A stretch of 53,803 bases of DNA from Eggerthellaceae bacterium (GTDB taxonomy: Bacteria > Actinomycetota > Coriobacteriia > Coriobacteriales > Eggerthellaceae), in contig DMNP01000319.1 in NCBI GenBank assembly GCA_003452695.1, positions 24,345-78,147 of the forward strand, given 5' to 3'. The notes beneath the pieces are model-generated. The model made no database searches. It had not been told where the DNA came from and was given only the letters and a program-made list of their open reading frames with translations. How positions within the stretch are numbered: position 1 is the stretch's first letter; the number at the start of each line of letters is the position of its first letter. Below, piece after piece: positions 1-8,847 of the stretch. The position numbers and the translations under genes are program-made.

Positions 1-2158
1 GCGCTTCCGCGAATTCGATGTCTTCGAGGTTCGGGCTCATATCGTAATCGACCGCCGCACCTTCCGCGGCATCCGCAGGCGCTGCGACGGCATTCGGCGC
101 ATCTTGCGGGAAAGCAACCGGGGAAGACTCCCCCGCAATGGCCGGAATCTGCCCCGAGCGAAGGCTGCGGCGGGAAGCAGGGGGCGTAGAATCGGACTTT
201 TGGCTTACGTCCTCTCCTTCTTCCTGCAAGCGGATGATGCCCGACAGGGAAGGTATGTCGGTGCGCAGGCGGCGAAGCAAGCCCGACCTCGAGGGGTTCT
301 GGTTTTCCGCCACCTTGTCGCTTTGCTGCGCGTTTTCTATGGAAGGAAGCTCGAAGCGGCGCGAGGGCATGGAGAACTCCGCCGGGGGCGCGGAAAGCAG
401 CTCGCTTTCCTCATCCCCATCTTCCTGTTCGAGCTCGCGTTTGATCTCTTCGATGTCGATGGGCGCATGGGCCATGGTCTTGCTGGGATCTTCTTCGGCT
501 TGCTCTGCCGGCTCTTCCCGTTGCACTTCTGCCGGCGTCCCTTCCGGCAAGTCGCGCTCGTCGCTTTCTGCAAGCGCGGGTTGCGGTTCTTCCTGCACAG
601 GAACATCGGCTTCGGGCGCCTTCTTCGCCGGGCGCTCGGTGGGTTCCTGGAAGACGGGATGCTCTTGCGATTCGGAGGCAGAAACCGCCGATATCTCCAT
701 CTGGGCCGCTTCGATTGCAGCGCGCGCGGCCTCTTCGCGCGCGCGGCGCTCCTCTTCGGCGCGCATGCGCTCTTCCGCCAGACGCTCTTGTTCGCGTTGA
801 GCCACACCGCGTTCGGCGGATTCTATGGCTTCGGTATAGCGCGAACGCTGAATCGGGCCCGCATCGCCTGCGGGTTTCTTTGCATTGCGCTGCGCCGCCA
901 CGAACCAGCTCGGCGCGTTCTTGAAACCGGATGCATCAGCCTGCGCGATTTCGGAAGCTTGGCGATAGGGGTTGTTCACCTCTATTGGAGTCGTATAGAC
1001 CTCGTCGGACGAGAGCGGCTCGACATCGGGCCAGTACGATGCCGCCTGCGGCGGATTCGCCGGCTGCTCGTAGCGGCGGTCTTCCTCATACGCCTGCCCT
1101 GCCGAAACCTGCTCGTATTCGGCTGGAACGGCGGGGATCGGCTCCGCTGCATCGGAGCTTGCACGGGAATTCACCAGATTCCCCGCTACCGACCCGTATA
1201 TCTTGCGTTCCACGGGCTGTCCTGTAAGCGCGGCGATGGCCGCCTTTGCCGACAGGAGCCGCTCGCCTTCGTCGTACTCGCCAATCTCGTCGGGCGGGGC
1301 TATCTGCTCCGCCTCGTAGCGGATCTGGGCACCCTCGGGAACGAGGCCCCGTTCGCGGGCTGCGGCTTCGCCGTGAATGACCACATCGTCACCTTGCTCG
1401 GCAAGGTCCTCTTCGCTCAGGCTTCCGCTGCTTATCCGGCGCGCCACCTCGATTAAGGCCGCGACGCCCGAGGCGTTGTTGTTTGCGCCTTCGTTATACG
1501 GGGCGATGTGCATGAGTACCGCCTTCACGATGGGAAGCAGCACGACGAGCAGGCAGATAACGGTTATGACGTTCAGGATTACCGTCGCAGCGCCCCCGCC
1601 TCCCGCGAACAGCCTGACGAACAGGAGGAACGCTGCCGCTATCATCGCACCGACCACGATAAGGCCGATGGGAAGCCCGCTTCCCTCTATCCTGCTCACA
1701 AGGGGAGACACCACCTTGCCCGTGTCGTAGTGCGCCACGAATACCACCTTGTGCGACCGGCCGCGCCTTCCCTTGCCCTCGTCGTCGTGGAATGGCTGGT
1801 ACTTGGCGATGACGTTCTGGCTGGCTCCACGCGCGAGCAGCTTCGAGACTATGGGCTTGTCGAACGCTTCCAGCGCATATATGGCGGCCGCGATGGCGGC
1901 GAGCACCAGGGCGGGGATGGTAAGAACTCCGAAGAACATGGCCAGCACGGAAACGACCAGGGTTACGATTGCAAGGATGGCGCGAGCTCCTTCGAGGTTC
2001 GACGTGCTCGTGAATTCCTCGATAGCCGCCGGGAACGAAGACTCTTTCTGGAATTGGTCCGCTATGTACAGCGCAGCCTGCTGTTCTTCTTCGGTGCCGG
2101 CAGGATGGGCGCCGATCTCTTGTGACAAGTATTCTATATGGTCCAATAGCGATGCCAT
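1..2158 (-). CDS. Membrane-embedded M28-peptidase-like protein, 3' end outside window
   Basis: The frame is open for 719 codons from an ATG at 2158 to the left edge, so the C-terminus is missing. Residues about 59-95, 163-185 and 193-216 are hydrophobic and should span the membrane. Between them is HYDTG (H143, D145), like the H-x-D zinc motif of M28 aminopeptidases, and then GANNNASGVAALIE (224-237), like the M28 block GANDNASGVA. The residue aligned with the metal-bridging Asp is Asn227. From about residue 330 the chain becomes a long, low-complexity, Glu/Ala/Pro-rich region, probably disordered and cytoplasmic. The catalytic Glu-Glu block of M28 enzymes is not in the visible part and may lie off the window. 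I infer an M28-derived membrane protein; whether it is an active peptidase is open. A weak GAGG precedes the ATG. Confidence 0.6.
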   Translation of the reverse strand, partial: MASLLDHIEYLSQEIGAHPAGTEEEQQAALYIADQFQKESSFPAAIEEFTSTSNLEGARAILAIVTLVVSVLAMFFGVLTIPALVLAAIAAAIYALEAFDKPIVSKLLARGASQNVIAKYQPFHDDEGKGRRGRSHKVVFVAHYDTGKVVSPLVSRIEGSGLPIGLIVVGAMIAAAFLLFVRLFAGGGGAATVILNVITVICLLVVLLPIVKAVLMHIAPYNEGANNNASGVAALIEVARRISSGSLSEEDLAEQGDDVVIHGEAAARERGLVPEGAQIRYEAEQIAPPDEIGEYDEGERLLSAKAAIAALTGQPVERKIYGSVAGNLVNSRASSDAAEPIPAVPAEYEQVSAGQAYEEDRRYEQPANPPQAASYWPDVEPLSSDEVYTTPIEVNNPYRQASEIAQADASGFKNAPSWFVAAQRNAKKPAGDAGPIQRSRYTEAIESAERGVAQREQERLAEERMRAEEERRAREEAARAAIEAAQMEISAVSASESQEHPVFQEPTERPAKKAPEADVPVQEEPQPALAESDERDLPEGTPAEVQREEPAEQAEEDPSKTMAHAPIDIEEIKRELEQEDGDEESELLSAPPAEFSMPSRRFELPSIENAQQSDKVAENQNPSRSGLLRRLRTDIPSLSGIIRLQEEGEDVSQKSDSTPPASRRSLRSGQIPAIAGESSPVAFPQDAPNAVAAPADAAEGAAVDYDMSPNLEDIEFAEA

Positions 2159-2270
2159 GTTGCGTGCCTCGATTCAATTGCTAGTTCAGAACATACGTAT
2201 TTCGAGTATACGCCATTGGCGGGATTATTACGTGAAATACGCATTCATCACGACTTAACCGCTATTCTCT

Positions 2271-2367
2271 TGTGTGTCAGGGGGACGTTTCTCTCGACAT
2301 ATAGAGAAGAGCAGGTGCTCCAGCGTATCAGGATAATGTGTCGAGAGAAACGTCCCCCTGACACACA
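2271..2367. repeat. Perfect 29-bp inverted repeat with 39-nt loop
   Basis: The arms at 2271-2299 and 2339-2367 are exact reverse complements. Each contains GTCAGGGGGACGTTTCTCTC. The element lies between the M28-like gene (start 2158) and the end of the membrane protein gene (stop at 2374), and would fold as a long hairpin on either strand. It has no T-tract, so it is not a classical terminator. The form resembles REP/RAYT-type or small non-autonomous palindromic elements. That class assignment is inference; no transposase is nearby. Confidence 0.7.
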
Positions 2368-2373
2368 CGTTCG

Positions 2374-3507
2374 TTAACCCAGAGACGCGGACGCCGATTC
2401 CAGGGCTATTGCAGCTTCGGTTTTCATGGATTGGTAGCGGTCCAGGTATGTCTGCATTTGCTGGACGAAGCCGTTGCGGATGGTGTCGTCCAGGGAAAGG
2501 GGCAGTTTCGCCGCCCGCTGCACAGCCTGTTCGTCCGCCCGGTTATAGCGCTCGTTTTCCGTTTTCGCAGTGGCCCTGTCGCCTGCCAGCAGGGCCTCTG
2601 CCGTTGCTATGCCATGTTCCAGGGCCTCCTCCCTGCTGGCAAGATACGACAGCTGGCCTTGCAGGTCGATGGACTCGTAGCGGGAATGCAACTGGTTCAG
2701 CTCGCTTTCCAGCTGGCGAACTTCGACGAGCACCGCCTGCGTTGCCTCTTGCGCGGCGACGGTCTTTTCCTCGGTGTAAGCGGAATTCGCCATCTCGGTT
2801 GCCGCTCTGGCTTGCTGGTCGGCTTCCAGTATGCGGTCCCATGTGCTGGATGCCCGTTTCACCTCGCTGTTCACCTCGGATGAAAGACGGGCTGCATCTG
2901 CCACCGCCGACAAGGCTGCCGCGAGATTGTTCAGGCAGTTTTGCAATTGGCTTACGACTATCGTGTCGTTGTCGTCTAACGCGCGCGCCGACAGTTCTCT
3001 GCAGCGCTCTTCCAAACCCGCAACCCGGTCGCCCATGTCGCTTGCAACGTTACCCGTGCCTGCATACGTTTTCGCCGATTGTTCGTCGAAAGGAGAGAAC
3101 ATGACCGCGTCGAACGAACCGATATCGCTTAGAAGAGTGGAGGCATCCGCCGCAAGCGATGCCGCTTCATCGCGGAAAAGGCTCCGCTGCTGCTGGTATT
3201 CCATCCACGAATTGACAGCTAGGCCGGCAAGAACCAAGCACAAGGCGCCTATTGCTCCCGCCGCCACGAGGAAACGGGTGCGACGGACCCGTTTCCGCCT
3301 GGCCACCTCGCCGTTGTCTGCAAGCGACGATGCAGCTGCCGCCTGATAACCGCCTTGAACGGAAACCGCGCCCCTGGAAATAAGACCTGCGCGATCCGCC
3401 TTCCCTTCAAGCCCTGTTCGGGCTGCGTCCAACACGTCGAACGATAGCTCGTTGGACGAGCCCGCCGTATGGCTCTTCACGTGCAAATGGTCGAAGGGGC
3501 CCGCCAT
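2374..3507 (-). CDS. Single-pass membrane protein with coiled-coil-like extracytoplasmic domain
   Basis: This 377-residue protein belongs to no family I recognise. Residues 1-70 are polar; a basic cluster (RRKRVRRTR, about 71-79) precedes one hydrophobic segment (about 80-101), predicting an N-in orientation. The rest is Ala/Glu/Gln/Ser-rich with long helical, heptad-like stretches, and probably forms a helical bundle or coiled coil outside the membrane. The start lies 10 nt after the dinG stop codon, so the two genes are almost certainly co-transcribed. The shape resembles the periplasmic part of chemoreceptors or sensor proteins, but no signalling domain follows it. Function unknown. Confidence 0.8.
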   Translation of the reverse strand: MAGPFDHLHVKSHTAGSSNELSFDVLDAARTGLEGKADRAGLISRGAVSVQGGYQAAAASSLADNGEVARRKRVRRTRFLVAAGAIGALCLVLAGLAVNSWMEYQQQRSLFRDEAASLAADASTLLSDIGSFDAVMFSPFDEQSAKTYAGTGNVASDMGDRVAGLEERCRELSARALDDNDTIVVSQLQNCLNNLAAALSAVADAARLSSEVNSEVKRASSTWDRILEADQQARAATEMANSAYTEEKTVAAQEATQAVLVEVRQLESELNQLHSRYESIDLQGQLSYLASREEALEHGIATAEALLAGDRATAKTENERYNRADEQAVQRAAKLPLSLDDTIRNGFVQQMQTYLDRYQSMKTEAAIALESASASLG

Positions 3508-3517
3508 GGTATCGTTC

Positions 3518-6500
3518 CTACCAGCCGCTGAGCATCGACAACGTGGTTGCTATTTCGTCGACCGTGCAGAAACGCACGGTCTTGCTTTGCAGCGAACGGA
3601 GGAATATCTTCCCGTAGCTCTTGGTAACAAGACGCTTGTCGGCCAATATGAGCACGCCATGGTCGTCCGCCTTGCGGATGAGCCTGCCCGCCGCCTGCTT
3701 CGTCTCGATTACCGCCTGCGGAAGAACATAGCGCCACCAGGCCCGGTCGTCCCGCGCGGCTCGTTCTAGATACAGCGGATCGGTGGGTCTGCCGAAGGGG
3801 AGCTTGGGGATGATAACGCCTTTCAACGTGGCACCGGGAGCGTCGAAGCCCTCCCAGAACGATTTCAAGGCGAACAGCGAAAGATGCTCGTCGGCCAGGA
3901 AATCGTCTCTCAGGCCCTTCACCGAGACGCCGTATTTCTGGCAAACCACACGCAAATCGTCTGCCTTCAGCTGGGGCATCACCTCATCGAAGCTGCGCTC
4001 CATCTCCCTGCGATTGGTGAATAGGGTAAGCATCGAACCCCGTTGCGCACGATGAACCTTTACCAAAAGGTCGTTCAGCGCGGCGAGGTAGGACGGGTCG
4101 TTCGGCTCGGGCATGTCCTTCACCACGTACACGATCATGTTGTTGTCGAAATCGTAGCTCGAGGGCAGGGCCAGCTCGCGGGCACGCGATTCCTCGCCCC
4201 GGTTCAAACCTATTGCCTTTTCGAACGATTCGAACGTAGACCCCACGGTAAGCGTCGCGGATGCGAACACAACCGAATGACTGGAAGAGAACAGCGTGTC
4301 GTTCATTATCTCACCCACGTCGAGTGGGAGGGCCTTCATGCTATCGACTTTGCGGTCCTTCTTGCGATGCAGGCTTGCCTGGTATGCGTAGTTCTCCGGA
4401 CTTGCCATGAAGAACAGTTCCGCTGCGTTCCTCAGGTCCTTCAGCTCCATTGCAAGGGATGCTATGTCGCGCTGGGCAACAGCTGCTTCGTCTATGCCCT
4501 CCAGATAGCCCACAACGTCCGCCGCTGCTGCAATGAGCTTGTCGGATGTCTCCGCCATTTCCTTTGCCAATGCGGCTATATCGCAGAAAACGGCGCTCTG
4601 GCGCACCTCTGCGTTCACCCAGATGTCCACGTTCTCGTAGGATTGCCCGCGGCGGTTTCGCTTCAGCGGGTCGAAGTACAGCAAATCCTTCACGTGCGTG
4701 GTGTAGTTCGAGGCAGCCGCTTCGAAGGCGCTTCCCGCCGCCTTGGCCTTTGCCAGAAGCCCCAGGAATAGGGTTACTTGCCCGTCCTCGAAATTGCTCA
4801 GGCTCCTTTCGGCGCGGTCGAACACGTTCCTGCGTGCAGAGGCGGTTCCCACGCGCTCGGCCAGTCGAGCTACTTCCTCCGAATCCACGGTGGAAGCGAA
4901 GGAGCGACGAGCCTCGTCTTCCGTTGCATGGGCCTCGTCAACCACCCAATGACGAGCTGTGGGAAGCAATCCCCCTTCTGCCTCCAGGTCGCAGAAGAGC
5001 AGCGTATGGTTGGTTACGATGATATCTGCCGTTTCCGCGCGCCGGCGCGCCCCATGCACGAAGCACAGCTTTCCGAAATAGGGACATTTTCGCCTGAGGC
5101 ACTCGCTGCTCTTGGTCGTTATGGCCCAACGTGGAAGCGCTCGGTAATCCATCTTCAGCGAATCCATATCGTCGAATTCGCTTTGCTCTATATAGGAAAG
5201 CAGGGCGGCAAGTGAGGGCGCTTGGCTAACGTAACGTCCTTGGACTTCCTTCATTTCCGGGCCGTTCTCGACAATCCTGGCCACTTTTCTCAGGCAGGGG
5301 TAATGGGATATCCCCTTCAACGGAGCCCACGTAAGAGGCGGTTGCGAAGGATAAGCCTGCCCCAATGCATGTGCCAAGGCGGGCAATTCGCGATATACCA
5401 GCTGATCGAGAAGGGAATTCGTCTTCGTCGCAACGCCAACGGCAACCGAATTCTTCTGCGCGAACAGCGCCGAGGGAACAAGGTAGGCCATGGACTTCCC
5501 AACGCCTGTCCCCGCTTCCACCACAAGGTTTTCCGACGCTTCGAACGCATCGCGGATAGCTTGCGCCATCGTGCGCTGCTCTTGGCGGGGCTCGTAGTCA
5601 CCATATATTAGCCCCAAAACACCTTCTTCGCTGAAAGCCCTGTCCACCTCTTCCCTGGAAGGGAACAGCGGCACGGAATCGAGTGCAGCGGCGTCCTTCC
5701 TCGCGGTTCTGGCAGGAAGGGAGAGTATGCGACCCTTGCGCAGGTCCCGAAGAGAGAAGATACCGCGCGAGGCCGTATCAGATACATTTGTTCGTGCATC
5801 TGCGGGTGTTTCACGTGAAACACCCTTGAAATTGGATACGCTACTCCCCTTCATCAATTCGCCCATTTGCTTGAATACCAAGCCCGTTGACCAGTTGTCC
5901 GGGCTTTCCATTGCGCCTATTTCCTCCACAAGCGAAAGGGGCATTTGGCTGATGGCTGCAAGGAGTATGCGATATATCACGCACGTCGCCGAAACATCGG
6001 CATCTGCCCTATGCGTCGAAACGGGAGCATCGAAGGTCTTCACCAGGTCGATAAGCCGATGGGACCTGAGTCGCGGCAAGGCTATCCTGGACAAATCGAG
6101 AGAATCTATCCAGATGTTCTGCAAGAGTGGATAGCCCGAAGGATGGGCGGTAACGAAGGTCTTGTCGAACGACACGTTATGTGCCACGACAGGCGAACTT
6201 CCCACGAAATCGACAAGCCCTTGAAGAGCTTCGTCGGGACTCGGAGCTCCGATAAGATGCTCGTCTGTTATGCCAGTAAGGTGAATGATGTCTTCGGTAA
6301 GAAACTTTCCGGGATCGACGAACGTGACATACCAGTCGACGATGTCTTTCCCGTTCATTCGCGCTGCGGCAATTTGTATGAGCTCGTCGTGATTGAACGA
6401 CAATCCCGTGGTCTCGGTATCGAGCACCACCACATCGTCGTCGAGGCTGCCGAAGCTGCACGTATCTGCAAGGCCCTTCAACGATTCATAGCGTTCAATA

Positions 6501-6547
6501 ACATCGCGCGGAGTTCCATCCAGTATGTAATCTTCTGTTCTCGCCAT
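3518..6547 (-). CDS. dinG: DnaQ-DinG fusion: DEDDh exonuclease plus XPD-like Fe-S helicase
   Basis: This 1,009-residue protein has an N-terminal 3'-5' exonuclease domain with DTETTG (D43, E45), AHNVSFDK (122-129) and H179-x-A-x-x-D184. The C-terminal superfamily 2 helicase has Walker A AGTGVGKS (345-352), DEAH (537-540) and a motif VI block, QAAGRLIRK. Cys418, Cys483, Cys488 and Cys495 are placed as in the Fe-S domain of DinG/XPD helicases. Some Firmicute DinG proteins keep the exonuclease but have lost the Fe-S cysteines; here both halves look intact. The family unwinds DNA-RNA hybrids, R-loops and D-loops and is linked to DNA damage tolerance. A parS site lies within the linker between the two domains. 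The 2374-3507 membrane protein gene follows in the same transcript. Confidence 0.93.
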   Translation of the reverse strand: MARTEDYILDGTPRDVIERYESLKGLADTCSFGSLDDDVVVLDTETTGLSFNHDELIQIAAARMNGKDIVDWYVTFVDPGKFLTEDIIHLTGITDEHLIGAPSPDEALQGLVDFVGSSPVVAHNVSFDKTFVTAHPSGYPLLQNIWIDSLDLSRIALPRLRSHRLIDLVKTFDAPVSTHRADADVSATCVIYRILLAAISQMPLSLVEEIGAMESPDNWSTGLVFKQMGELMKGSSVSNFKGVSRETPADARTNVSDTASRGIFSLRDLRKGRILSLPARTARKDAAALDSVPLFPSREEVDRAFSEEGVLGLIYGDYEPRQEQRTMAQAIRDAFEASENLVVEAGTGVGKSMAYLVPSALFAQKNSVAVGVATKTNSLLDQLVYRELPALAHALGQAYPSQPPLTWAPLKGISHYPCLRKVARIVENGPEMKEVQGRYVSQAPSLAALLSYIEQSEFDDMDSLKMDYRALPRWAITTKSSECLRRKCPYFGKLCFVHGARRRAETADIIVTNHTLLFCDLEAEGGLLPTARHWVVDEAHATEDEARRSFASTVDSEEVARLAERVGTASARRNVFDRAERSLSNFEDGQVTLFLGLLAKAKAAGSAFEAAASNYTTHVKDLLYFDPLKRNRRGQSYENVDIWVNAEVRQSAVFCDIAALAKEMAETSDKLIAAAADVVGYLEGIDEAAVAQRDIASLAMELKDLRNAAELFFMASPENYAYQASLHRKKDRKVDSMKALPLDVGEIMNDTLFSSSHSVVFASATLTVGSTFESFEKAIGLNRGEESRARELALPSSYDFDNNMIVYVVKDMPEPNDPSYLAALNDLLVKVHRAQRGSMLTLFTNRREMERSFDEVMPQLKADDLRVVCQKYGVSVKGLRDDFLADEHLSLFALKSFWEGFDAPGATLKGVIIPKLPFGRPTDPLYLERAARDDRAWWRYVLPQAVIETKQAAGRLIRKADDHGVLILADKRLVTKSYGKIFLRSLQSKTVRFCTVDEIATTLSMLSGW
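5807..5822. promoter_or_regulatory. parS: parS centromere-like site 1 (inside dinG)
   Basis: The 16-bp palindrome TGTTTCACGTGAAACA matches the bacterial consensus for ParB loading exactly. On the minus strand it encodes Val-Ser-Arg-Glu-Thr in the DinG interdomain linker, a place that can tolerate an imposed peptide. The cognate parAB genes are 5.5 kb away. Confidence 0.95.
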
Positions 6548-6620
6548 GACTTCATTCTACCCGAGCAAATTATTCAATGGATTTGCAAGCCCCACTCCAC
6601 ATAACCCAACTGCAAGCCTG

Positions 6621-6655
6621 CGTTGCTTTTAACGGCTCGACCGTGAAAAGCAACG
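6621..6655. other. Hairpin in the dinG / 6805 divergent intergenic region
   Basis: CGTTGCTTTT at 6621-6630 pairs with AAAAGCAACG at 6646-6655. After one mismatch the stem is extended by ACGG/CCGT, leaving a 5-nt loop. It sits in the 257-bp gap between the divergent starts of dinG (6547) and the 6805 gene. No T-run follows on either strand. It could be an operator or an RNA leader structure; role unknown. Confidence 0.4.
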
Positions 6656-6762
6656 AACGAGATTTCATTTCCAAGCCAGCGATGCCGAGCGGTCTCAAAA
6701 CAATAATCTGACGGTGCACTTGTGCGCACGTGTCGCCGATGCGATTCACCCTGCCCGTTGTG

Positions 6763-6768
6763 TACAAT
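6763..6768 (+). promoter_or_regulatory. Candidate -10 element for the 6805 gene
   Basis: TACAAT lies 36 bp before the ATG at 6805. No good -35 hexamer is visible at the usual distance, so this is a weak call based on the -10 match and its position upstream of a ribosome-binding site. Confidence 0.35.
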
Positions 6769-6804
6769 ACGAAACCACGCCTTCAGGACGACAAGGATTG
6801 CCAT

Positions 6805-7452
6805 ATGGAACGTGTCGATTATTCGTATACCGGCTTCTACGCGCGCTTCAACACGGTGGACAAGCCCCATGGCTCGTTGCTGACAGGCCCTGACTACCTT
6901 GTCGGCGACGACTTCGAAATCTTCTTCAAAACAGAAGAGGGACTGGTTACGGCATGGGCTAAGAACAAGTTCGATGCAGAAACGGGCTATTTCGACGTAG
7001 AGGCATCCCGAAAACTGCAGTTGGCCAACGCCCGCGGACAATCGATGCGGGCCATCCTGTCGTTTGTAGCCTATTCGGATGAGCCCGACCCGGGAATGTA
7101 TTGGGGTGAAATGGCGATTTTCTGTTACAACCCGGCCTACAAGGACGATATCGACCCTTTCATCGACCGATGCGCCGAGAAGATGGGTGAAGGCATACGA
7201 CCGACGATAGACCTGGGCAGGCAAGCCATAGAAAAGATTTTCACAGAGAAGAACTGGGTCCCAAGCGATACGGTTGCCTTGCCCGACAAGAAAGCGGGCA
7301 TGGCCGTGCTGAAGGACCATCGCTCTCTTTCCGAAAAGATGATAGAACAAGGCCGTAACCGCAATAAAGGTTGCTACGCCGTAAGCTGGCTATTCATAAT
7401 CTTCGTAATAGCCGCCCTCATCTTCGCCCTCCACCTGGCCGGTCTATTCTGA
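6805..7452 (+). CDS. Tail-anchored membrane protein of unknown function
   Basis: The protein has 215 residues. I chose the ATG at 6805 because AAGGA (6793-6797) sits 7 nt before it; an in-frame start at 6730 lacks support and would place the -10 candidate inside the gene. The N-terminal 185 residues are soluble, mixed alpha/beta in character and rich in aromatic and acidic residues. A basic stretch (EQGRNRNKG) precedes one C-terminal hydrophobic segment of about 22 residues ending at the C-terminus, the layout of a tail-anchored protein with a cytoplasmic domain. No known family is recognised. It is one of few genes left of the origin that read toward it. Confidence 0.75.
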   Translation: MERVDYSYTGFYARFNTVDKPHGSLLTGPDYLVGDDFEIFFKTEEGLVTAWAKNKFDAETGYFDVEASRKLQLANARGQSMRAILSFVAYSDEPDPGMYWGEMAIFCYNPAYKDDIDPFIDRCAEKMGEGIRPTIDLGRQAIEKIFTEKNWVPSDTVALPDKKAGMAVLKDHRSLSEKMIEQGRNRNKGCYAVSWLFIIFVIAALIFALHLAGLF

Positions 7453-7488
7453 CATGAGTCAGGAAAGAGGTCGGAGCTCCCTGCCTCG

Positions 7489-8751
7489 TTACTGCAGGAG
7501 AAACTTGTGCGCCGGGACAACCTCGATGGTCACGCCGTTCGCCTTGATAATTCCCTCGTCGCCATGCGTGACTATGACGAAGCGCTTCGCGTCGTCGAAA
7601 TGTGAGGCCAATTTCACCAGGTTGCCCACCTCGCGCTCTCGCGATTGCTCGTCCAGGGCATAGGCCACCTGGATCGCGGTGCCGTCGTCGGGTGTGAAGA
7701 AGTCGACGTCCACGCCCGTCTTCGAAGACTTTAGGAAGAAGAGCTCCTCTCGATGCGCCCGCCTCAGATGCGTCGCGACGGCATTTTCCAGAAGCGAGGT
7801 GTCCTTCTGGAACAGAAACAGGTTCAGCAGGCCGTTGTCGGAGAAGTAGTACTTGGGCGTGCTCTCGCAGTCGGCGAACTTGGCGAAGAGGTTGTCGAGC
7901 GTGAAGACGAGGTACGCGTCCTTGATGTACGTGACGTAGTCGATGACCGTGTCTTTGCTCGCCTTCACGCCCGTCGATGCCAGTGCATGGTGCAGCCTGC
8001 TGTACGAGATGTCGCTGCGGACCGACTCCGCGATTTTCTTGACCAGCAGCTTGAGCGCTTGCACGCTGCGGATCTTATTGCGCTCGACGATGTCCCCCAA
8101 GAGCACTTTCTGGAAGACGCTGGAAGCGTAGTCCCTCCTATCCGAGTAGGAGACGCTTTCGGGGAAGCCGCCGTATCGCAAGTACTCGTCGAAGCGGCTG
8201 CGGATGACCGCGCCGGCCCGCGTCGAGAGCAGGTCGCGCTCGCCGTGCGGGACGCCGGTGGCATCAAGGTATTCTGCGAAGCCGTACGTGTCGATCCGCC
8301 TGCTCAGGTAGCGTCCCCCGAGCACGCCTTCCACCTCTCGGCTGAGCATCTTGGCGTTACTGCCCGTAATCTGCACGTTTTCCCGGGCGTCGGCGAGCCT
8401 CCGCGCGAACTTCTCCCATCCGTCGACGTTCTGGATCTCGTCGAAGAAGAAGTATCCGTGTCCTCCGCACATCTCGCTTTGCACCGCCACTATGTCGTCG
8501 AAATCCTGTATGGAGAACTCCGCCAGGCGCTCGTCTTCGAAGTTCACGTACGTTATCTCGTCCCAGCTGGCTCCTTTTGCAACGAGGTTGCGGACCATCG
8601 CATAGAGCATGGTGGATTTGCCCGCCCGCCTCAGGCCCGTCAAGACGTAGTTCGCGGCCGCCTCGAACCAGTAGTTCCGGGACACCACTTCTGCCCGCGC
8701 GATAACCTCATGCTGGTCGTATATGACCCTCTTGAGCAAATCGTGATTCAC
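7489..8751 (-). CDS. AAA (AAA_14/DUF4143) family ATPase
   Basis: The 420-residue protein starts at a GTG preceded by GGAG at 7 nt. Its N-terminal ATPase domain has Walker A TGLRRAGKST (about 38-47) and a Walker B-like FFFDEIQNVDGWE, followed by the sensor region typical of AAA_14. The C-terminal half (YLRYGGFPESV onward, ending in a nuclease-like fold with EELFFLKSSKTGVDVDF) fits DUF4143. Such proteins are widespread, often horizontally mobile, and their cellular role is not established. The upstream region carries two copies of an 18-bp operator-like sequence around a likely promoter, suggesting self-regulation. It stands alone, with no partner gene. Confidence 0.88.
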   Translation of the reverse strand: MNHDLLKRVIYDQHEVIARAEVVSRNYWFEAAANYVLTGLRRAGKSTMLYAMVRNLVAKGASWDEITYVNFEDERLAEFSIQDFDDIVAVQSEMCGGHGYFFFDEIQNVDGWEKFARRLADARENVQITGSNAKMLSREVEGVLGGRYLSRRIDTYGFAEYLDATGVPHGERDLLSTRAGAVIRSRFDEYLRYGGFPESVSYSDRRDYASSVFQKVLLGDIVERNKIRSVQALKLLVKKIAESVRSDISYSRLHHALASTGVKASKDTVIDYVTYIKDAYLVFTLDNLFAKFADCESTPKYYFSDNGLLNLFLFQKDTSLLENAVATHLRRAHREELFFLKSSKTGVDVDFFTPDDGTAIQVAYALDEQSREREVGNLVKLASHFDDAKRFVIVTHGDEGIIKANGVTIEVVPAHKFLLQ

Positions 8752-8766
8752 TTGGAAACTCCATTA

Positions 8767-8817
8767 GTCGATTACGTTCGACAATAGTATATGCTATTTG
8801 TCGATTACGTTCGACAA
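8767..8817 (-). promoter_or_regulatory. Twin operator-like repeats around the ATPase promoter
   Basis: GTCGATTACGTTCGACAA occurs exactly twice, at 8767-8784 and 8800-8817, 33 bp apart. Each copy is itself an imperfect palindrome (GTCGA...TCGAC). Between them, on the minus strand, is TATACT (positions 8791 to 8786), a good -10 hexamer. The repeats thus flank the core promoter of the downstream ATPase gene, an arrangement expected of a repressor operator about three helical turns apart. Binding by the ATPase itself is inference. Confidence 0.65.
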
Positions 8818-8847
8818 ATAATATGAAACAAGGGACAGCTCGTTATC

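Noticed and set aside
104..1456. Open frame of 450 codons on the + strand
   Set aside because: Antisense to the M28-like gene; translation is Arg/Leu/Gly/Phe-rich without domains.
1494..2177. Minus-strand frame of 227 codons
   Set aside because: Wrong frame of the same strand; the real protein starts at 2158 in another frame and has membrane helices and M28 motifs.
6574..7350. Minus-strand frame of 258 codons
   Set aside because: Antisense to the 6805 gene, which has a ribosome-binding site and a sensible tail anchor.
7753..8787. Plus-strand frame of 344 codons
   Set aside because: Antisense shadow of the DUF4143 ATPase; Val/Arg/Asp-rich composition typical of mirrored GC-rich codons.
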